This document shows positions 24,411 to 34,117 of a stretch of 64,000 nt of DNA, one piece after another. The number at the start of each line of letters is the position of its first letter. Position 1 is the first letter of the stretch. Source of the stretch: FEB-12 sp964503315 (GTDB lineage: Bacteria > Zixibacteria > MSB-5A5 > GN15 > FEB-12); the NCBI GenBank assembly GCA_964503315.1, contig CAZCZL010000012.1:1-64000 (forward strand). The letters run 5' to 3'. The notes under the pieces are model-generated. The model saw nothing but the letters and a program-made list of their open reading frames with translations, did not search any database and was not told where the DNA came from. The position numbers were made by a program, and so were the translations under genes.

Positions 24411-25802
24411 TTACAAGACAACGATCTTGCTGCGATTCTTGGTCACCTTCTTGGTGGCGTTGCGCGTATCAAACACCAGCTTCGAATTATCGACTATCCA
24501 CTGGTAATCGTATTGTGTATGGTCGGTCACAACTATCACCAGATCAGCGTTCTTTAACAACTCGGCGGTGACCTTGGATGACTTCATCAGGCCATGGCTC
24601 TTCTCCCCTTTTTCCCCATGCTCCAGATAGAAACTCGGGACAAACGGATCGTTGTAGAGCACTTTGGCACCGCGATTCTGTAACAGCTTGATGACATCAA
24701 GCGCCGGTGATTCGCGGACATCTTTGATATCCCGCTTGTAGGCGACACCCATCACGACGATGGTCGATTTGCTCAGCGCGATGCCGGAGCGTTCGTTGAG
24801 GAGACGGATAGTCCGCTCGACCACGTACTCGGGCATATGGCTGTTGACATCGCCGGCCAGTTCGATGAACCGCGCGTAGTAGTTCAGCGATTTCAGTTTC
24901 CAGGAGAGATAGTGCGGGTCGATCGGAATGCAGTGTCCGCCCAATCCCGGACCCGGATAAAACGGCATGAAACCGAACGGCTTGGAAGACGCCGCGTTGA
25001 TGATCTCCCAAACATTGAGGCCGAGGCGATCGCACATCAGGGCGACTTCGTTGACTAATCCGATATTGACTGAGCGGAATGTATTCTCCAACAGCTTGAC
25101 CATTTCGGCGGCTTTGGTCGACGAGACCGGATAGACATTCGGGATAGTCTGTTCATAGAACACTTTCGCGACCGCCGTGCAAGCCGGCGTGACACCGCCA
25201 ACCACACGCGGCGTATTTTTCGTCGTAAAAGTCGGGTTGCCCGGATCAACGCGCTCCGGTGAGAAAGCGAGGAAGAAATCCTTGCCGACTTTCATCCCGC
25301 CGCCTTCGAGGATCGGCAGGATCAATTCTTCAGTGGTGCCGGGATAGGTGGTCGACTCGAGTACGACCAGTGTCCCCTTTTTGATGAACGGCTTCGCCGC
25401 GTTGACGGCATCAAGAATGTAGGAAACATCGGGGTCTTTGGTTTTAGAGAGCGGTGTCGGCACGCAGATAGAGATCGTGTCGACTTTCCCCATCTTGCTC
25501 GGATCGGTGGTCGCGCTGAAACGCCCGGCGCTCACCGCCTTTTTCACGACTGAATCCGGAATATCGTCGATATCAGATTTGCCGGCATTAAGCAGTTTGA
25601 CTTTCTCTTTCGAGATATCCAGGCCGAGGACTTTAAAGCCGTTATCGGCAAGGACCATGGCGAGGGGAAGACCGACGTAGCCGAGTCCGACGATCCCGGG
25701 GATCGCTTCACGACTGCGGATCTTGGCGATCAGTTGATCGGCTGGAGAAGTCTGTTTCCCGGCCGGCTTTGACGCCGCTTTCGATTTCTTTTTTGTAGCC
25801 AT
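24411..25802 (-). CDS. Nucleotide-sugar 6-dehydrogenase (UDP-GlcNAc/UDP-ManNAc type, WbpA-like)
   Basis: NAD-dependent four-electron oxidation of a UDP-hexose(amine) C6 to a uronic acid for surface polysaccharide. Visible: PGIVGLGYVGLPLAMVLADN (Rossmann), ICVPTPLSKTKDPD, VLESTTYPGTTEE, FSPERVDPGN, AAEMVKLLENTFRSVNIGLV, and the catalytic Cys in GPGLGGHCIPIDPHYLSWK (~291), followed by VMGVAYKRDIKDVRESPAL. The GHCIPIDP context and the ERVDPGN motif favour the WbpA/WecC branch over UDP-glucose dehydrogenase. A ~30-residue Lys/Ala/Ser-rich N-terminal extension is unusual. Last gene of a three-gene operon, 22 bases after rmd. 463 aa. Confidence 0.88.
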   Translation of the reverse strand: MATKKKSKAASKPAGKQTSPADQLIAKIRSREAIPGIVGLGYVGLPLAMVLADNGFKVLGLDISKEKVKLLNAGKSDIDDIPDSVVKKAVSAGRFSATTDPSKMGKVDTISICVPTPLSKTKDPDVSYILDAVNAAKPFIKKGTLVVLESTTYPGTTEELILPILEGGGMKVGKDFFLAFSPERVDPGNPTFTTKNTPRVVGGVTPACTAVAKVFYEQTIPNVYPVSSTKAAEMVKLLENTFRSVNIGLVNEVALMCDRLGLNVWEIINAASSKPFGFMPFYPGPGLGGHCIPIDPHYLSWKLKSLNYYARFIELAGDVNSHMPEYVVERTIRLLNERSGIALSKSTIVVMGVAYKRDIKDVRESPALDVIKLLQNRGAKVLYNDPFVPSFYLEHGEKGEKSHGLMKSSKVTAELLKNADLVIVVTDHTQYDYQWIVDNSKLVFDTRNATKKVTKNRSKIVVL

Positions 25803-25824
25803 CTATAATTCTCCCAGTGTTGTG

Positions 25825-26796
25825 CTATGTCTGCGTTGCGGTCAACTCACGCCAATACTCAAGTGTATCCTGCAGAGTCTTTCGTAACGGTATTTTACCA
25901 CTAAAGTTCACTGCCCGGGACGCTTTGGCAAAGCTTCCCCGCAGAATCGGTATATCGGCTTTGCGCAGCCGACTCTTATCTACTCTCACCTCTATATCGG
26001 CGTGACTGAGGGATAGCAATATCCTTAGTACGTCGTTAATTGCGACTGCTTTGCCGGAACAAAGTTGGTATGCCTCGCCCGGTATTCCTTTCTCAGCGAG
26101 GAGACGGTAGCCGCGGACGATATCGCGGACGTCGGAAAAATCGCGTCGGGCCGACAGATCCCCGACCATAAGCACTGGTTTCTGGCGCCCAGCCTCGATT
26201 TCCGCGATCTGCTTCGCAAACGATGGAATCACGAAATTGGCAGTCTGCCGAGGTCCGGAGTGGTTGAATGCCCTGGCAACGATAACCGGAAGCTGGTGCG
26301 AGCGGAAATAATAACGCGCCGCGTATTCCGCCGCCGCTTTGGCTATCCCGTAAGGAGAGATAGGGTTAAAGCATTGGCGTTCGGTCAGTGTTTTGGTCGG
26401 TGGTTGGAAGATGCCGTAGGCATCGGCTGAACCAACAAATAAAAACTTTTTCAGTCCACTATACTGCCGCGCGGCATCCAGCATGTTCTGGGTACCATCA
26501 AAATTGACCCGAAAAGTGGTCTGTTCCAGCTCGAAAGATTTTCCTACCGACGCTATAGCCGCCAGATGAAACAGATAATCCGGTTTGGCCGAGACAACCA
26601 GCTTACGACAGGCGGCGGTATTGAGAATGTCGAGACGAGTCAAGATGAGGTGCTTCTTGATCGCGGTCAGATTTTGAGTCGTCTCTTTGGGGGCTAGTGT
26701 ACCGATGACGCGGTATCCTTCGCGCAGTAATTCTTCCGCCAGCCATGAGCCGGCGAAACCACCGATCCCTGTGATAAGCGCGGTCCGACGTTTCAT
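25825..26796 (-). CDS. rmd: GDP-6-deoxy-D-mannose reductase (Rmd-like)
   Basis: Extended SDR that reduces GDP-4-keto-6-deoxy-D-mannose, the Gmd product, to GDP-D-rhamnose. LITGIGGFAGSWLAEELL at the N-terminus, FLFVGSADAYG, catalytic SPYGIAKAAAEY (YxxxK), VARAFNHSGPRQTANFVIPS and RRDFSDVRDIVRGYRLL are typical of Rmd. 323 aa. The stop of gmd and this start share a base (TAATG), so translation is coupled. With no epimerase/reductase of the WcaG (L-fucose) type next to gmd, D-rhamnose is the likelier end product. Confidence 0.85.
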   Translation of the reverse strand: MKRRTALITGIGGFAGSWLAEELLREGYRVIGTLAPKETTQNLTAIKKHLILTRLDILNTAACRKLVVSAKPDYLFHLAAIASVGKSFELEQTTFRVNFDGTQNMLDAARQYSGLKKFLFVGSADAYGIFQPPTKTLTERQCFNPISPYGIAKAAAEYAARYYFRSHQLPVIVARAFNHSGPRQTANFVIPSFAKQIAEIEAGRQKPVLMVGDLSARRDFSDVRDIVRGYRLLAEKGIPGEAYQLCSGKAVAINDVLRILLSLSHADIEVRVDKSRLRKADIPILRGSFAKASRAVNFSGKIPLRKTLQDTLEYWRELTATQT

Positions 26797-27761
26797 TATT
26801 TGGATGAGCCCGCGAGCCGCTTCATGTCGGCATCAACCATCATCTTGACGAGTTGTTCAAAACTGACTTTCGGCTCCCAGCCGAGTGCTTTTTTCGCGTG
26901 TGATGGATCACCTAAGAGCAGATCAACTTCGGCGGGACGTACGAAGCGCTGGTCGGTCACCACGTACTTTTTGTAATCCAGATCAAGATGACCGAACGCG
27001 AGTCTTACGAAATCTTCGACGGAGTGTGTTTTCCCGGTGGCAATGACAAAATCGCCGGCTTCCTTCTGCTGGAGCATGAGCCACATCGCGCGGACATAAT
27101 CTCCGGCAAATCCCCAATCACGTTTGGCATCGAGATTCCCCAGCGCGAGCTTGTCGGCCAATCCAAGTTTGATGCGCACAGCGCCATCGGTGATCTTACG
27201 CGTAACAAACTCTAATCCACGGCGCGGCGATTCATGATTGAAGAGAATGCCGGAGCTGGCGTGAATGCCATAGCTCTCGCGATAATTCACGGTGATCCAG
27301 TGGCCGTACACTTTGGCGACACCATAGGGTGAGCGCGGATAAAACGGCGTCGCTTCAGTCTGCGGAACCTCGCGGACCTTGCCGAACATCTCCGACGAAG
27401 ACGCCTGGTAGAATTTGATCTTTTTGTCGACGAGACGGATCGCCTCGAGGACTTTCGTAACGCCGAGCGCGTCGAATTCGCCGGTCAACACCGGTTGTAC
27501 CCACGAGGTCGGCACGAATGACTGCGCGCCGAGATTGTACACTTCATTCGGGCGATACTGCTCGATGACATTGACGATCGAGAGTTGGTCAAGCAGGTCG
27601 GCCTGCACCAGTTCGATTCTGTCTTTGATATGGTTTATCCGGTCGAATGATTCAGTGGAAGATCGACGGACCATACCGATCACTTCGTACCCCTTCTCGA
27701 GGAGAAGTTCGGCGAGGTAGGAGCCGTCTTGTCCGGTGATACCGGTAATGAATGCGCGCAT
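26796..27761 (-). CDS. gmd: GDP-mannose 4,6-dehydratase
   Basis: Converts GDP-D-mannose to GDP-4-keto-6-deoxy-D-mannose. Signatures: AFITGITGQDGSYLAELLLE, MVRRSSTESFDRINHI, VYNLGAQSFVPTSW, FYQASSSEMFGKV, catalytic PRSPYGVAKVYGHW, GILFNHESPRRGLEFVTRK, GNLDAKRDWGFAGDYVRAMW and FVRPAEVDLLLGDPSHAKK. 321 aa, slightly shorter than E. coli Gmd. First gene of the operon; a -35/-10 pair lies 60-90 bases upstream. Confidence 0.95.
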   Translation of the reverse strand: MRAFITGITGQDGSYLAELLLEKGYEVIGMVRRSSTESFDRINHIKDRIELVQADLLDQLSIVNVIEQYRPNEVYNLGAQSFVPTSWVQPVLTGEFDALGVTKVLEAIRLVDKKIKFYQASSSEMFGKVREVPQTEATPFYPRSPYGVAKVYGHWITVNYRESYGIHASSGILFNHESPRRGLEFVTRKITDGAVRIKLGLADKLALGNLDAKRDWGFAGDYVRAMWLMLQQKEAGDFVIATGKTHSVEDFVRLAFGHLDLDYKKYVVTDQRFVRPAEVDLLLGDPSHAKKALGWEPKVSFEQLVKMMVDADMKRLAGSSK

Positions 27762-27823
27762 AGGAGACCGTTGGGTAAATGGTTAAGTCTTATACTGTCG
27801 TTGTCGGCAGTTCGACGGCGGTC

Positions 27824-27852
27824 AATATATAGCCGACCAAAAAGAGGGTCAA
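27824..27852 (-). promoter_or_regulatory. Sigma-70 promoter of the gmd-rmd-wbpA operon
   Basis: On the minus strand TTGACC (27852-27847) and TATATT (27829-27824) are 17 bases apart. Predicted start near 27817, ~55 bases ahead of gmd. Confidence 0.75.
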
Positions 27853-28010
27853 TTGGAAATACAGCCCCTACCATATTGAAAAAGCGTCAGTTACGAGCTA
27901 TATTCGGACTTCGCAGGTAGACAATTCCGCCCTGATCTAAGGGGGTGATCACTATCCTGCTGTCTCCGGTCATATTGGGAGGGTCCGAGAGAGGAGAAAA
28001 AGGAGCCGAC

Positions 28011-28919
28011 ATGGAAATATCCGGGCTGACCGCCGCCGAACTGCTTGAACTGGCCGACACCGAATTCCAGAAGCGAAATATCGATGAAGCGCTGATCGCC
28101 TACCAGAAAACAGTCGAGGCCGCCCGCGCGGAGTTCAATCGACCGGTCGAGGTCGAAGCACTCAGCCAGGCGGCGCGGTGCCACCTGACCAATGGCCATC
28201 GTGAAGAAGGCGAGAAAATGTTATCTGAAGTAGCGGCCAAAGCATCGGACTCCGACCCTCTTGGTTGGTCGCGTTTTCTCGGGGTGAAGGGTCGCTTTGA
28301 ATGGAAGCGCAAAGAGCTTGAAGCCGCGCGCGCGACTTTTGAGCAATACTACGACTACTGCGCCCTGCATGACCTTCGGGCACGCGCGATCGACGCGGTC
28401 AACATGAGCGGAATAGTCGCCGCCACTCCGCAGGAAGCAATCGACTGGACCAAGCGCGGAATTCAGATGGCGGAATCCTACGAAGCCGAGCAGTGGCTCG
28501 GCCCACTCTGGAACAATCTTGGGGGAACATATTACGATCTCAAGCAATTCGACGAAGCACTCGACTGCTACCTGAAAGCGCGAGATTATCACTGGCGCTT
28601 CTCCGGTGAAGTCGCCAAGCTATTTGCGGATTACCATATCGGCATGACCTATCGTTTGCTCGGTCAGAATGAGACTGCGAAAAGCTGGCTGAGGCCGGTC
28701 CTCGCGTGGGCAGAGCGTTTGGGGAATCACGCCGCGATCGCGCAGGCGCTTGATGACCTCGGCGAGATAGAGAAAGAAGCCGGCAATCTCACCGAGGCAC
28801 TCGCGATGCTGAAACGGGCGAAAGATCATTTCAGACTCGATGGCTACCCGGAACATTCGCCGGAGATCTGGAAGAATGTCTCAGATAGGGTGGCTCAGCT
28901 TGAATCACGACTACGATAA
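28011..28919 (+). CDS. TPR-repeat protein
   Basis: 302 aa of tandem tetratricopeptide-like helices: LLELADTEFQKRNIDEALIA, EWKRKELEAARATFEQYYDY, NLGGTYYDLKQFDEALDCYL and LDDLGEIEKEAGNLTEALAM all fit the TPR pattern. No signal peptide, membrane segment or effector domain, so it is probably a cytosolic interaction scaffold. ATG 28011 is preferred over an upstream GTG/ATT because AAAAAGGAG lies 5 bases before it. It is followed by an aldo-keto reductase gene after 31 bases; a functional link is not evident. Confidence 0.8.
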   Translation: MEISGLTAAELLELADTEFQKRNIDEALIAYQKTVEAARAEFNRPVEVEALSQAARCHLTNGHREEGEKMLSEVAAKASDSDPLGWSRFLGVKGRFEWKRKELEAARATFEQYYDYCALHDLRARAIDAVNMSGIVAATPQEAIDWTKRGIQMAESYEAEQWLGPLWNNLGGTYYDLKQFDEALDCYLKARDYHWRFSGEVAKLFADYHIGMTYRLLGQNETAKSWLRPVLAWAERLGNHAAIAQALDDLGEIEKEAGNLTEALAMLKRAKDHFRLDGYPEHSPEIWKNVSDRVAQLESRLR

Positions 28920-28950
28920 ACGATGATATTCGATATACGGAGGAACACGC

Positions 28951-29889
28951 GTGAATTACCGTCGAGTTGGTGGAGCTGGTGTAAAAATTTCAAGTATCTC
29001 GCTGGGGGCGTGGCTGACCTATGGCGGGACAGTTGCGGACAAAACCGCTACTGATATTATCCAGCGCGCGATCGAGCTGGGAGTGAACTTCATCGATATG
29101 TCGGATATCTATCGCAAAGGGGAAGCTGAAAAAGTGGTCGGCAACGCGATCAAAGAGTTCAAACGATCCGATCTGGTGATATCGAGCAAACTTTTCTGGC
29201 CGATGACGGACAACGTCAATGACCGCGGCCTCTCCCGCAAACATATCATGGAATCGATCGAGAAGTCGCTCAAACGGATCGGCACCGACTATCTCGATAT
29301 CTACTTCTGCCACCGCTTCGACCCGGAGACGCCCATCGAGGAGACCGCCCGCGCGATGGATGACCTGATCCGCCAGGGGAAAGTGCTTTACTGGGGGCAT
29401 TCCGTCTGGGAGGCCGACCAGATCCAGTCGGCGGTGGATATCGCCGAGCGCTATCTCACATATCGCCCGTCGGTCGAGCAACCCCGCTACAATATGATTG
29501 ACCGTCACATTGAGAAGGATATACTCCCGACATGCGCCAGAAACGGTATAGGGCTGGTGGTCTGGTCGCCATTGGCGCAGGGGCTGTTAACCGGCAAATA
29601 CAACAATGGGATGCCGGATGGGAGCCGTGGAGCGACCAGTCAATGGCTTGAGCGGGACCTGAACGAAACCAATATTGCCAAGGTCCGTAAACTGACTGAG
29701 ATAGCGCAGAAGCTTGGTATCACAGTCGGGCAGTTGGCGCTCGCCTGGGTACTTCGGTTGCCCGAGATAAGTTGCGCCATCACCGGCGCGACCACTGTCG
29801 CCCAGCTCGAAGAAAATGTCAAAGCGGCCGAGATCGAACTGTCGCCAGAGACACTTACAGCGATCGAACGGATACTTGACGGCAAATAG
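28951..29889 (+). CDS. Aldo-keto reductase (Kv-beta/YghZ-like)
   Basis: NADPH-dependent carbonyl reductase with TIM-barrel fold. Catalytic tetrad recognisable: Asp and Tyr in FIDMSDIYRKGEAEKVVG, Lys in LVISSKLFWPM, His in DIYFCHRFDPETPIEE. Cofactor segments VVWSPLAQGLLTGKY and SCAITGATTVAQLEENVKA match the K-channel-beta-subunit-like AKR branch. 312 aa. Start GTG 28951 follows GGAGG. Physiological substrate unknown. Confidence 0.9.
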   Translation: MNYRRVGGAGVKISSISLGAWLTYGGTVADKTATDIIQRAIELGVNFIDMSDIYRKGEAEKVVGNAIKEFKRSDLVISSKLFWPMTDNVNDRGLSRKHIMESIEKSLKRIGTDYLDIYFCHRFDPETPIEETARAMDDLIRQGKVLYWGHSVWEADQIQSAVDIAERYLTYRPSVEQPRYNMIDRHIEKDILPTCARNGIGLVVWSPLAQGLLTGKYNNGMPDGSRGATSQWLERDLNETNIAKVRKLTEIAQKLGITVGQLALAWVLRLPEISCAITGATTVAQLEENVKAAEIELSPETLTAIERILDGK

Positions 29890-29932
29890 ATTCGATAGAC
29901 AGTTTATGTGACGATAGAACAGGAGCGGCATA

Positions 29933-30436
29933 ATGTACAACACACTGGCGGAGTTTTTTGGGGAGTTCGAGCATGAGCGCGGTGAATCGCAGAAGATCAT
30001 GAACGCGTTGACCGACGGATCGCTCAAGCAGGCGGTCGCGCAGGATCACCGCACGCTCGGGCGTATCGCCTGGCATCTGGTGACCACCTATCCGGAGATG
30101 ACCGGCTACGCCGGGATTGTCATCAAGGCGGTCGGCAAAGAAGATCCCGTGCCGGCCACAGCCGCGCAGGTCGCGCAGGGTTACCAGAATGTGACGCAGG
30201 AGATGCTCGACTTCATCAAGGCGAACTGGAAAGACAGCGACCTTCAGGCGGAGAAGGATTTTTATGGCGAGAAGTGGACACTTGGGCTCGCCCTCAAGAT
30301 CCTCATCAAGCATGAGATCCATCATCGCGGCCAGATGACCGTGCTGATGCGTCAGGCGGGGCTGAAAGTGCCGGGTGTGTATGGTCCGGCGAAAGAGGAC
30401 TGGGCGAACTACGGCCAGAACCCCCCGACGGTCTGA
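29933..30436 (+). CDS. DinB-like four-helix-bundle metalloprotein
   Basis: 167 aa. Three conserved histidines expected to bind a divalent metal are visible in the helices: HRTLGRIAWHLVTTYPEM and the C-terminal IKHEIHHRGQMTVLMRQAGL, the DinB/YfiT signature. Family members include thiol transferases that use bacillithiol or mycothiol and many uncharacterised proteins; no specific reaction can be assigned. ATG 29933 follows AGGAG. It may share a transcript with the aldo-keto reductase gene 44 bases upstream. Confidence 0.82.
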   Translation: MYNTLAEFFGEFEHERGESQKIMNALTDGSLKQAVAQDHRTLGRIAWHLVTTYPEMTGYAGIVIKAVGKEDPVPATAAQVAQGYQNVTQEMLDFIKANWKDSDLQAEKDFYGEKWTLGLALKILIKHEIHHRGQMTVLMRQAGLKVPGVYGPAKEDWANYGQNPPTV

Positions 30437-30467
30437 TGTAGATTTCGCGATTGTATTTGAGTAGAAG

Positions 30468-30504
30468 CGCCCGTGGCGGTCTTATCGACTTGCCCGGGCG
30501 TTTT
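30468..30504 (+). terminator. Possible terminator after the DinB-like gene
   Basis: CGCCCG pairs with CGGGCG over a long, partly structured loop and is followed by TTTTATTT. The short stem makes this tentative. Confidence 0.45.
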
Positions 30505-33112
30505 ATTTGATAACGACTACTTTCCCTATCTGCACGTTCCCTTTGGTATCCTCCACCGACCAATAGTACAGCCCTGACTCTACTGCCTGGATATTCCGGT
30601 TGATCAGGTCCCAACTATCATGCGTGGAGTTCGGGTCGTTGGGATCCATTTCGTGATGAATTTCCCGTACCAGGTCACCATCAAGGGTGTGGATACGAAT
30701 GACGCAGACCGGCGGAAGATTGACGAAATTGATGCGCCGCACGCGGTCATCGATCAACCCCCGTTCATTCCCTATCCTCCCTTCAAATCCATGGTCGCGG
30801 TACTTGTCATCGACCCGGTACGGATTTGGATAGACATAGACCGGCGGGAGAAGAGAATCGTTCTGCCCGTCATCGGCATACGGAAAGGCCGACTTTAAAC
30901 CGATCAGTTTGCTTGACTCCAGAGGAGGCATGCTCTGTTCGGGGAATCCAAAATCAAACGCGGTGACATTGATGAAATACGGTACGGTGGGTAGCAGATC
31001 CGGCAGAGTGAACTCGTATTCGTAGTATTTCAAGTAGCCGTCTTCGGTGTAGGCCGAAGCAGGGACATCGACAGTCGGTGGAAGCGGTTCGTCGGGGTAT
31101 GTTCTTCGGATAGACGATGTGAATCCCAACTGCGACGCATTGGATTGATGGCGCACGAAATAGAAGATCGAATCAAGAAACCCCTGTTTCCGATATGGGT
31201 TGGTCCGGTCGAATGACAGCGGATGAAAAGTTGAATCGGCACAGCGGTCGGTTCCGGAGCCGTAGAGACAGCGCAACAGCTCAAGCGTCATTGGGTTTTC
31301 GCGATTGATCCAATCGCCGGTCAGCCCTTCATCGGGATCCCAGACCCACTTCTCGTAATTCTCCCGGTCATACGAGGCCGCGAGTGAAAGACTTGCCTCC
31401 CGTTCATCGCGACCGACATAGATATTGTACCCCTCGAAATCCAACACCTGCGTAAACGGGTCGACCCGCGTCTCCGACTCCGCGCCGTTGAAGCGGACAC
31501 GTATGCCACTGAGCGTCGGGATAAGCCAGACTTTGGGGGGGAGCGGCGGTGTGAGGGCGCGCCAATCGGGGACACCATCGCCGCGATACCAGGTGGTATC
31601 CGCCCGCGAGGGAATCCACTGGCCATCCCGAAAAACTGAGTCGAGCACGCATACCCGATACTTGCCTGCGTAGCCATCGGAATCGGTATCAAAACCGGGG
31701 TTATCATAGACCCATTCCGCGTTGAGCGCGTTGTTGACCAGATCATCGAAACTGACATTCGCCATATACTGGTCGATACGGCCCGGTTGAAGGTTGTCTG
31801 CGTTCGAGGCGAGCGTGTGGAAGTTCTCACCACCAACTATAGCAAGCGGGATATCCAGACTCCCGCCAGCTTCAATGGAGAATGGCCCTATGGAATAGAG
31901 ACAATCAACCCAGTCACCATCTTTCAGGACATTGACCGCCTGAGGCGAAGGTGCCTCCCATTGGGGGTTGGTCAAGCCGATCTCGGAAGTACGGAGAACA
32001 TCGTAGTCGATCTCTCCGTTGCTCATCAGGAAATATTTGTTCCGGTCTCCGTACGGGACACCATTGCCGCCGGTCCCGAAGCGGAGGGTCGACTGGACAG
32101 CGCTCCGCCGATTGGGGCCGAAATCAAGCCGAACGGAGACGTTATTTTCTGCCCACCAGTTAAATGAGATGGTTTTCTCAGGGTCGAGATCGCCGAGTAG
32201 CCTGATCCCAACTACATTGGGGGCCGCTCTGCTTATCTCGTAATAGGGGAACTGGTCACCGATCGGGTCGCCGTCATTGTCAGCTCCCCAGACGATATTG
32301 AGCGTGTCAGCGTAAGAGCAGACTCCCTCACGGAGAAAATCCTTACGAAACCCGCAGATATCATCGCGTCCGGGATACGGACGAGACCGGTCGAACCCGT
32401 AGCCGACCATCATGCCATAATAGAAACCGATATAGAGTTCATCCTGAGGCTTGTCGCTGATGTTGTGAATAGTGTAGTCGAGCAGAATGAAGTCGTCGCA
32501 GAAGGCGTTTGACCAAGAGTAGCTCCTCTGCGTGACCGCTACTGGTATCGGCCTGTGGGGACGTTCGTTGAAATAATCAGGTACCAGACCACCCACACAA
32601 CAACGGAAGGTATCGCTGTAGATCGCAACATAATCCAATTCCGACACAGCTCCGGCGTAATCGGTTGGGCTGATTGTGGAGCGTCGCCTCATTTCGCCAA
32701 AGGGAGACCTATCGGGAAAGAACTCCTGGCTCCAAGTGCGTTCGCAGTCATCACCGACCGAAACTAACGTGTCACCGTCGACTGCGGCACCAATCCAGAG
32801 ACCACCACCGCCGGCGAAAGCTATATCTTGTTGAACGGGGTATCCAATGGCAGAGGTCCCATATTCGCCGCCATAAAAGCAGGACAGACCATGTGCAAAA
32901 ACAGTATCGTTATCGAATCCGCCCCAGCCACCTCCATTGTTAACATGCATTCCGATCTTACCGATTGAGTGAACGGCCCAGCAGTACGCTGGAAAGGTAG
33001 ATGTCGTGCTCGCCGGAACCTGATTCTTTCGGTCGGCGGCCAATACAGAGAGCGAAATGACGCATATCAGGAAAACGCAGAGTGGAGGAAGCCTTTGTGA
33101 GCTAATGTGCAT
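30503..33112 (-). CDS. Large secreted protein with C-terminal sorting-like/FlgD-Ig-like domain
   Basis: 869 aa. An N-terminal signal (LCVFLICVISLSVLAADRKN) is followed by ~750 residues of beta-rich sequence with many Trp/Tyr/Asp and a few Cys. No enzymatic motif was recognised. The C-terminus carries VYVYPNPYRVDDKYRD and ends with SGLYYWSVEDTKGNVQIGK plus KVVVIK, the pattern of type IX secretion/FlgD-like C-terminal domains in FCB bacteria, where it directs export and surface attachment. The DTDSDGYAGK segment looks like a calcium-binding loop. It is probably an extracellular or surface protein of unknown role. Single gene, convergent with the DinB-like gene. Confidence 0.7.
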   Translation of the reverse strand: MHISSQRLPPLCVFLICVISLSVLAADRKNQVPASTTSTFPAYCWAVHSIGKIGMHVNNGGGWGGFDNDTVFAHGLSCFYGGEYGTSAIGYPVQQDIAFAGGGGLWIGAAVDGDTLVSVGDDCERTWSQEFFPDRSPFGEMRRRSTISPTDYAGAVSELDYVAIYSDTFRCCVGGLVPDYFNERPHRPIPVAVTQRSYSWSNAFCDDFILLDYTIHNISDKPQDELYIGFYYGMMVGYGFDRSRPYPGRDDICGFRKDFLREGVCSYADTLNIVWGADNDGDPIGDQFPYYEISRAAPNVVGIRLLGDLDPEKTISFNWWAENNVSVRLDFGPNRRSAVQSTLRFGTGGNGVPYGDRNKYFLMSNGEIDYDVLRTSEIGLTNPQWEAPSPQAVNVLKDGDWVDCLYSIGPFSIEAGGSLDIPLAIVGGENFHTLASNADNLQPGRIDQYMANVSFDDLVNNALNAEWVYDNPGFDTDSDGYAGKYRVCVLDSVFRDGQWIPSRADTTWYRGDGVPDWRALTPPLPPKVWLIPTLSGIRVRFNGAESETRVDPFTQVLDFEGYNIYVGRDEREASLSLAASYDRENYEKWVWDPDEGLTGDWINRENPMTLELLRCLYGSGTDRCADSTFHPLSFDRTNPYRKQGFLDSIFYFVRHQSNASQLGFTSSIRRTYPDEPLPPTVDVPASAYTEDGYLKYYEYEFTLPDLLPTVPYFINVTAFDFGFPEQSMPPLESSKLIGLKSAFPYADDGQNDSLLPPVYVYPNPYRVDDKYRDHGFEGRIGNERGLIDDRVRRINFVNLPPVCVIRIHTLDGDLVREIHHEMDPNDPNSTHDSWDLINRNIQAVESGLYYWSVEDTKGNVQIGKVVVIK

Positions 33113-33223
33113 ACTCCTCCCCAGGCAAACTGGTTGCCGTAGGTGTCTCTAAGGTACGTTTGAAACGCGAAATCGTCAAACGGGAAGTAGGGCTGTTTTC
33201 CACTCCCGCGCCGAGGTGAGAAC

Positions 33224-34117
33224 TCAGACCATCGTTGTGTTGGTCGAGGGTCGTGGGAGCTTGATAAGATTCAACACCAGCCCTGTCCCCAATAATATCA
33301 GCGCCATCCCGCCGATCATCCCAAGCGTCAACTGCTCGTGCAGGAATATCACCCCCCAGAGGATCCCGAACAAAGGCATCAGGAAGGTAACCGTCAGCGC
33401 CTTGGTCGGGCCGATATCGGCGATCAACCGGAAATAGAGCAGATAGGCGACCGCGCTACAGATGATCGCGAGCGCCAGCATATTGAGAGCGATAAACGGC
33501 GTTACCTCCCCGCGCATCGGAAAGGCCGGGATAGCTGGTATGAGTACAAATGCGGCCATCAACTGACTCGCCCCGGCGATAGCGCGCGGTTTGAGCGCCT
33601 TGCCGAATCTCTTGATATAAACCGCCGAAAAACCGTAGCAAAGAGTCGCCACCAGACAGGCGAGGACCGAGACGAGAAACCAGGAATCAACCTCCGCCGG
33701 CGGGATATTAACCACCAGCGCCACACCCGACGCGCCAACCAGCAGTCCAAGCACCCGCACCCAGGTCAACCTCTCCCCCAGCCAGAACGCCGACAGGATC
33801 GCGCTCCAGAGCGGCGAACTTGAATTGAGGATCGCCGAATAGGAGGCCGGGATATGGAGCGCGGCAAACGCGTACATGAAGAACGGGATGCCGGAGTTGA
33901 CCGCGCCGATCAGCAGGTACTGTTTCCAGTGAGTGCGGAACTCCATGTCAAAACCAATGATGCGGAAATAGATAGCGAGGACTATTCCGGCGATCAACAC
34001 CCGGAGCATGGCGGTCATGATCGGCCCGAGGACCGGGGAGATCACCCGCATAAAGATAAACGACCCGCCCCAGATGGCGGCGAGGACAATCAGGCTGACG
34101 ATGTCTGAGGTCTTCAT
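33224..34117 (-). CDS. EamA/DMT-superfamily permease
   Basis: 297 aa with ten hydrophobic segments in two EamA repeats. The first contains LIVLAAIWGGSFIFMRVISP, the classic EamA start; the second includes SVLACLVATLCYGFSAVYIK and LTVTFLMPLFGILWGVIFLH. The inner motif YAFAALHIPASYSAILNSSS is typical. Drug/metabolite transporters of this class export amino acids or small metabolites; the substrate cannot be predicted. Monocistronic, with a repeat element upstream. Confidence 0.88.
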   Translation of the reverse strand: MKTSDIVSLIVLAAIWGGSFIFMRVISPVLGPIMTAMLRVLIAGIVLAIYFRIIGFDMEFRTHWKQYLLIGAVNSGIPFFMYAFAALHIPASYSAILNSSSPLWSAILSAFWLGERLTWVRVLGLLVGASGVALVVNIPPAEVDSWFLVSVLACLVATLCYGFSAVYIKRFGKALKPRAIAGASQLMAAFVLIPAIPAFPMRGEVTPFIALNMLALAIICSAVAYLLYFRLIADIGPTKALTVTFLMPLFGILWGVIFLHEQLTLGMIGGMALILLGTGLVLNLIKLPRPSTNTTMV

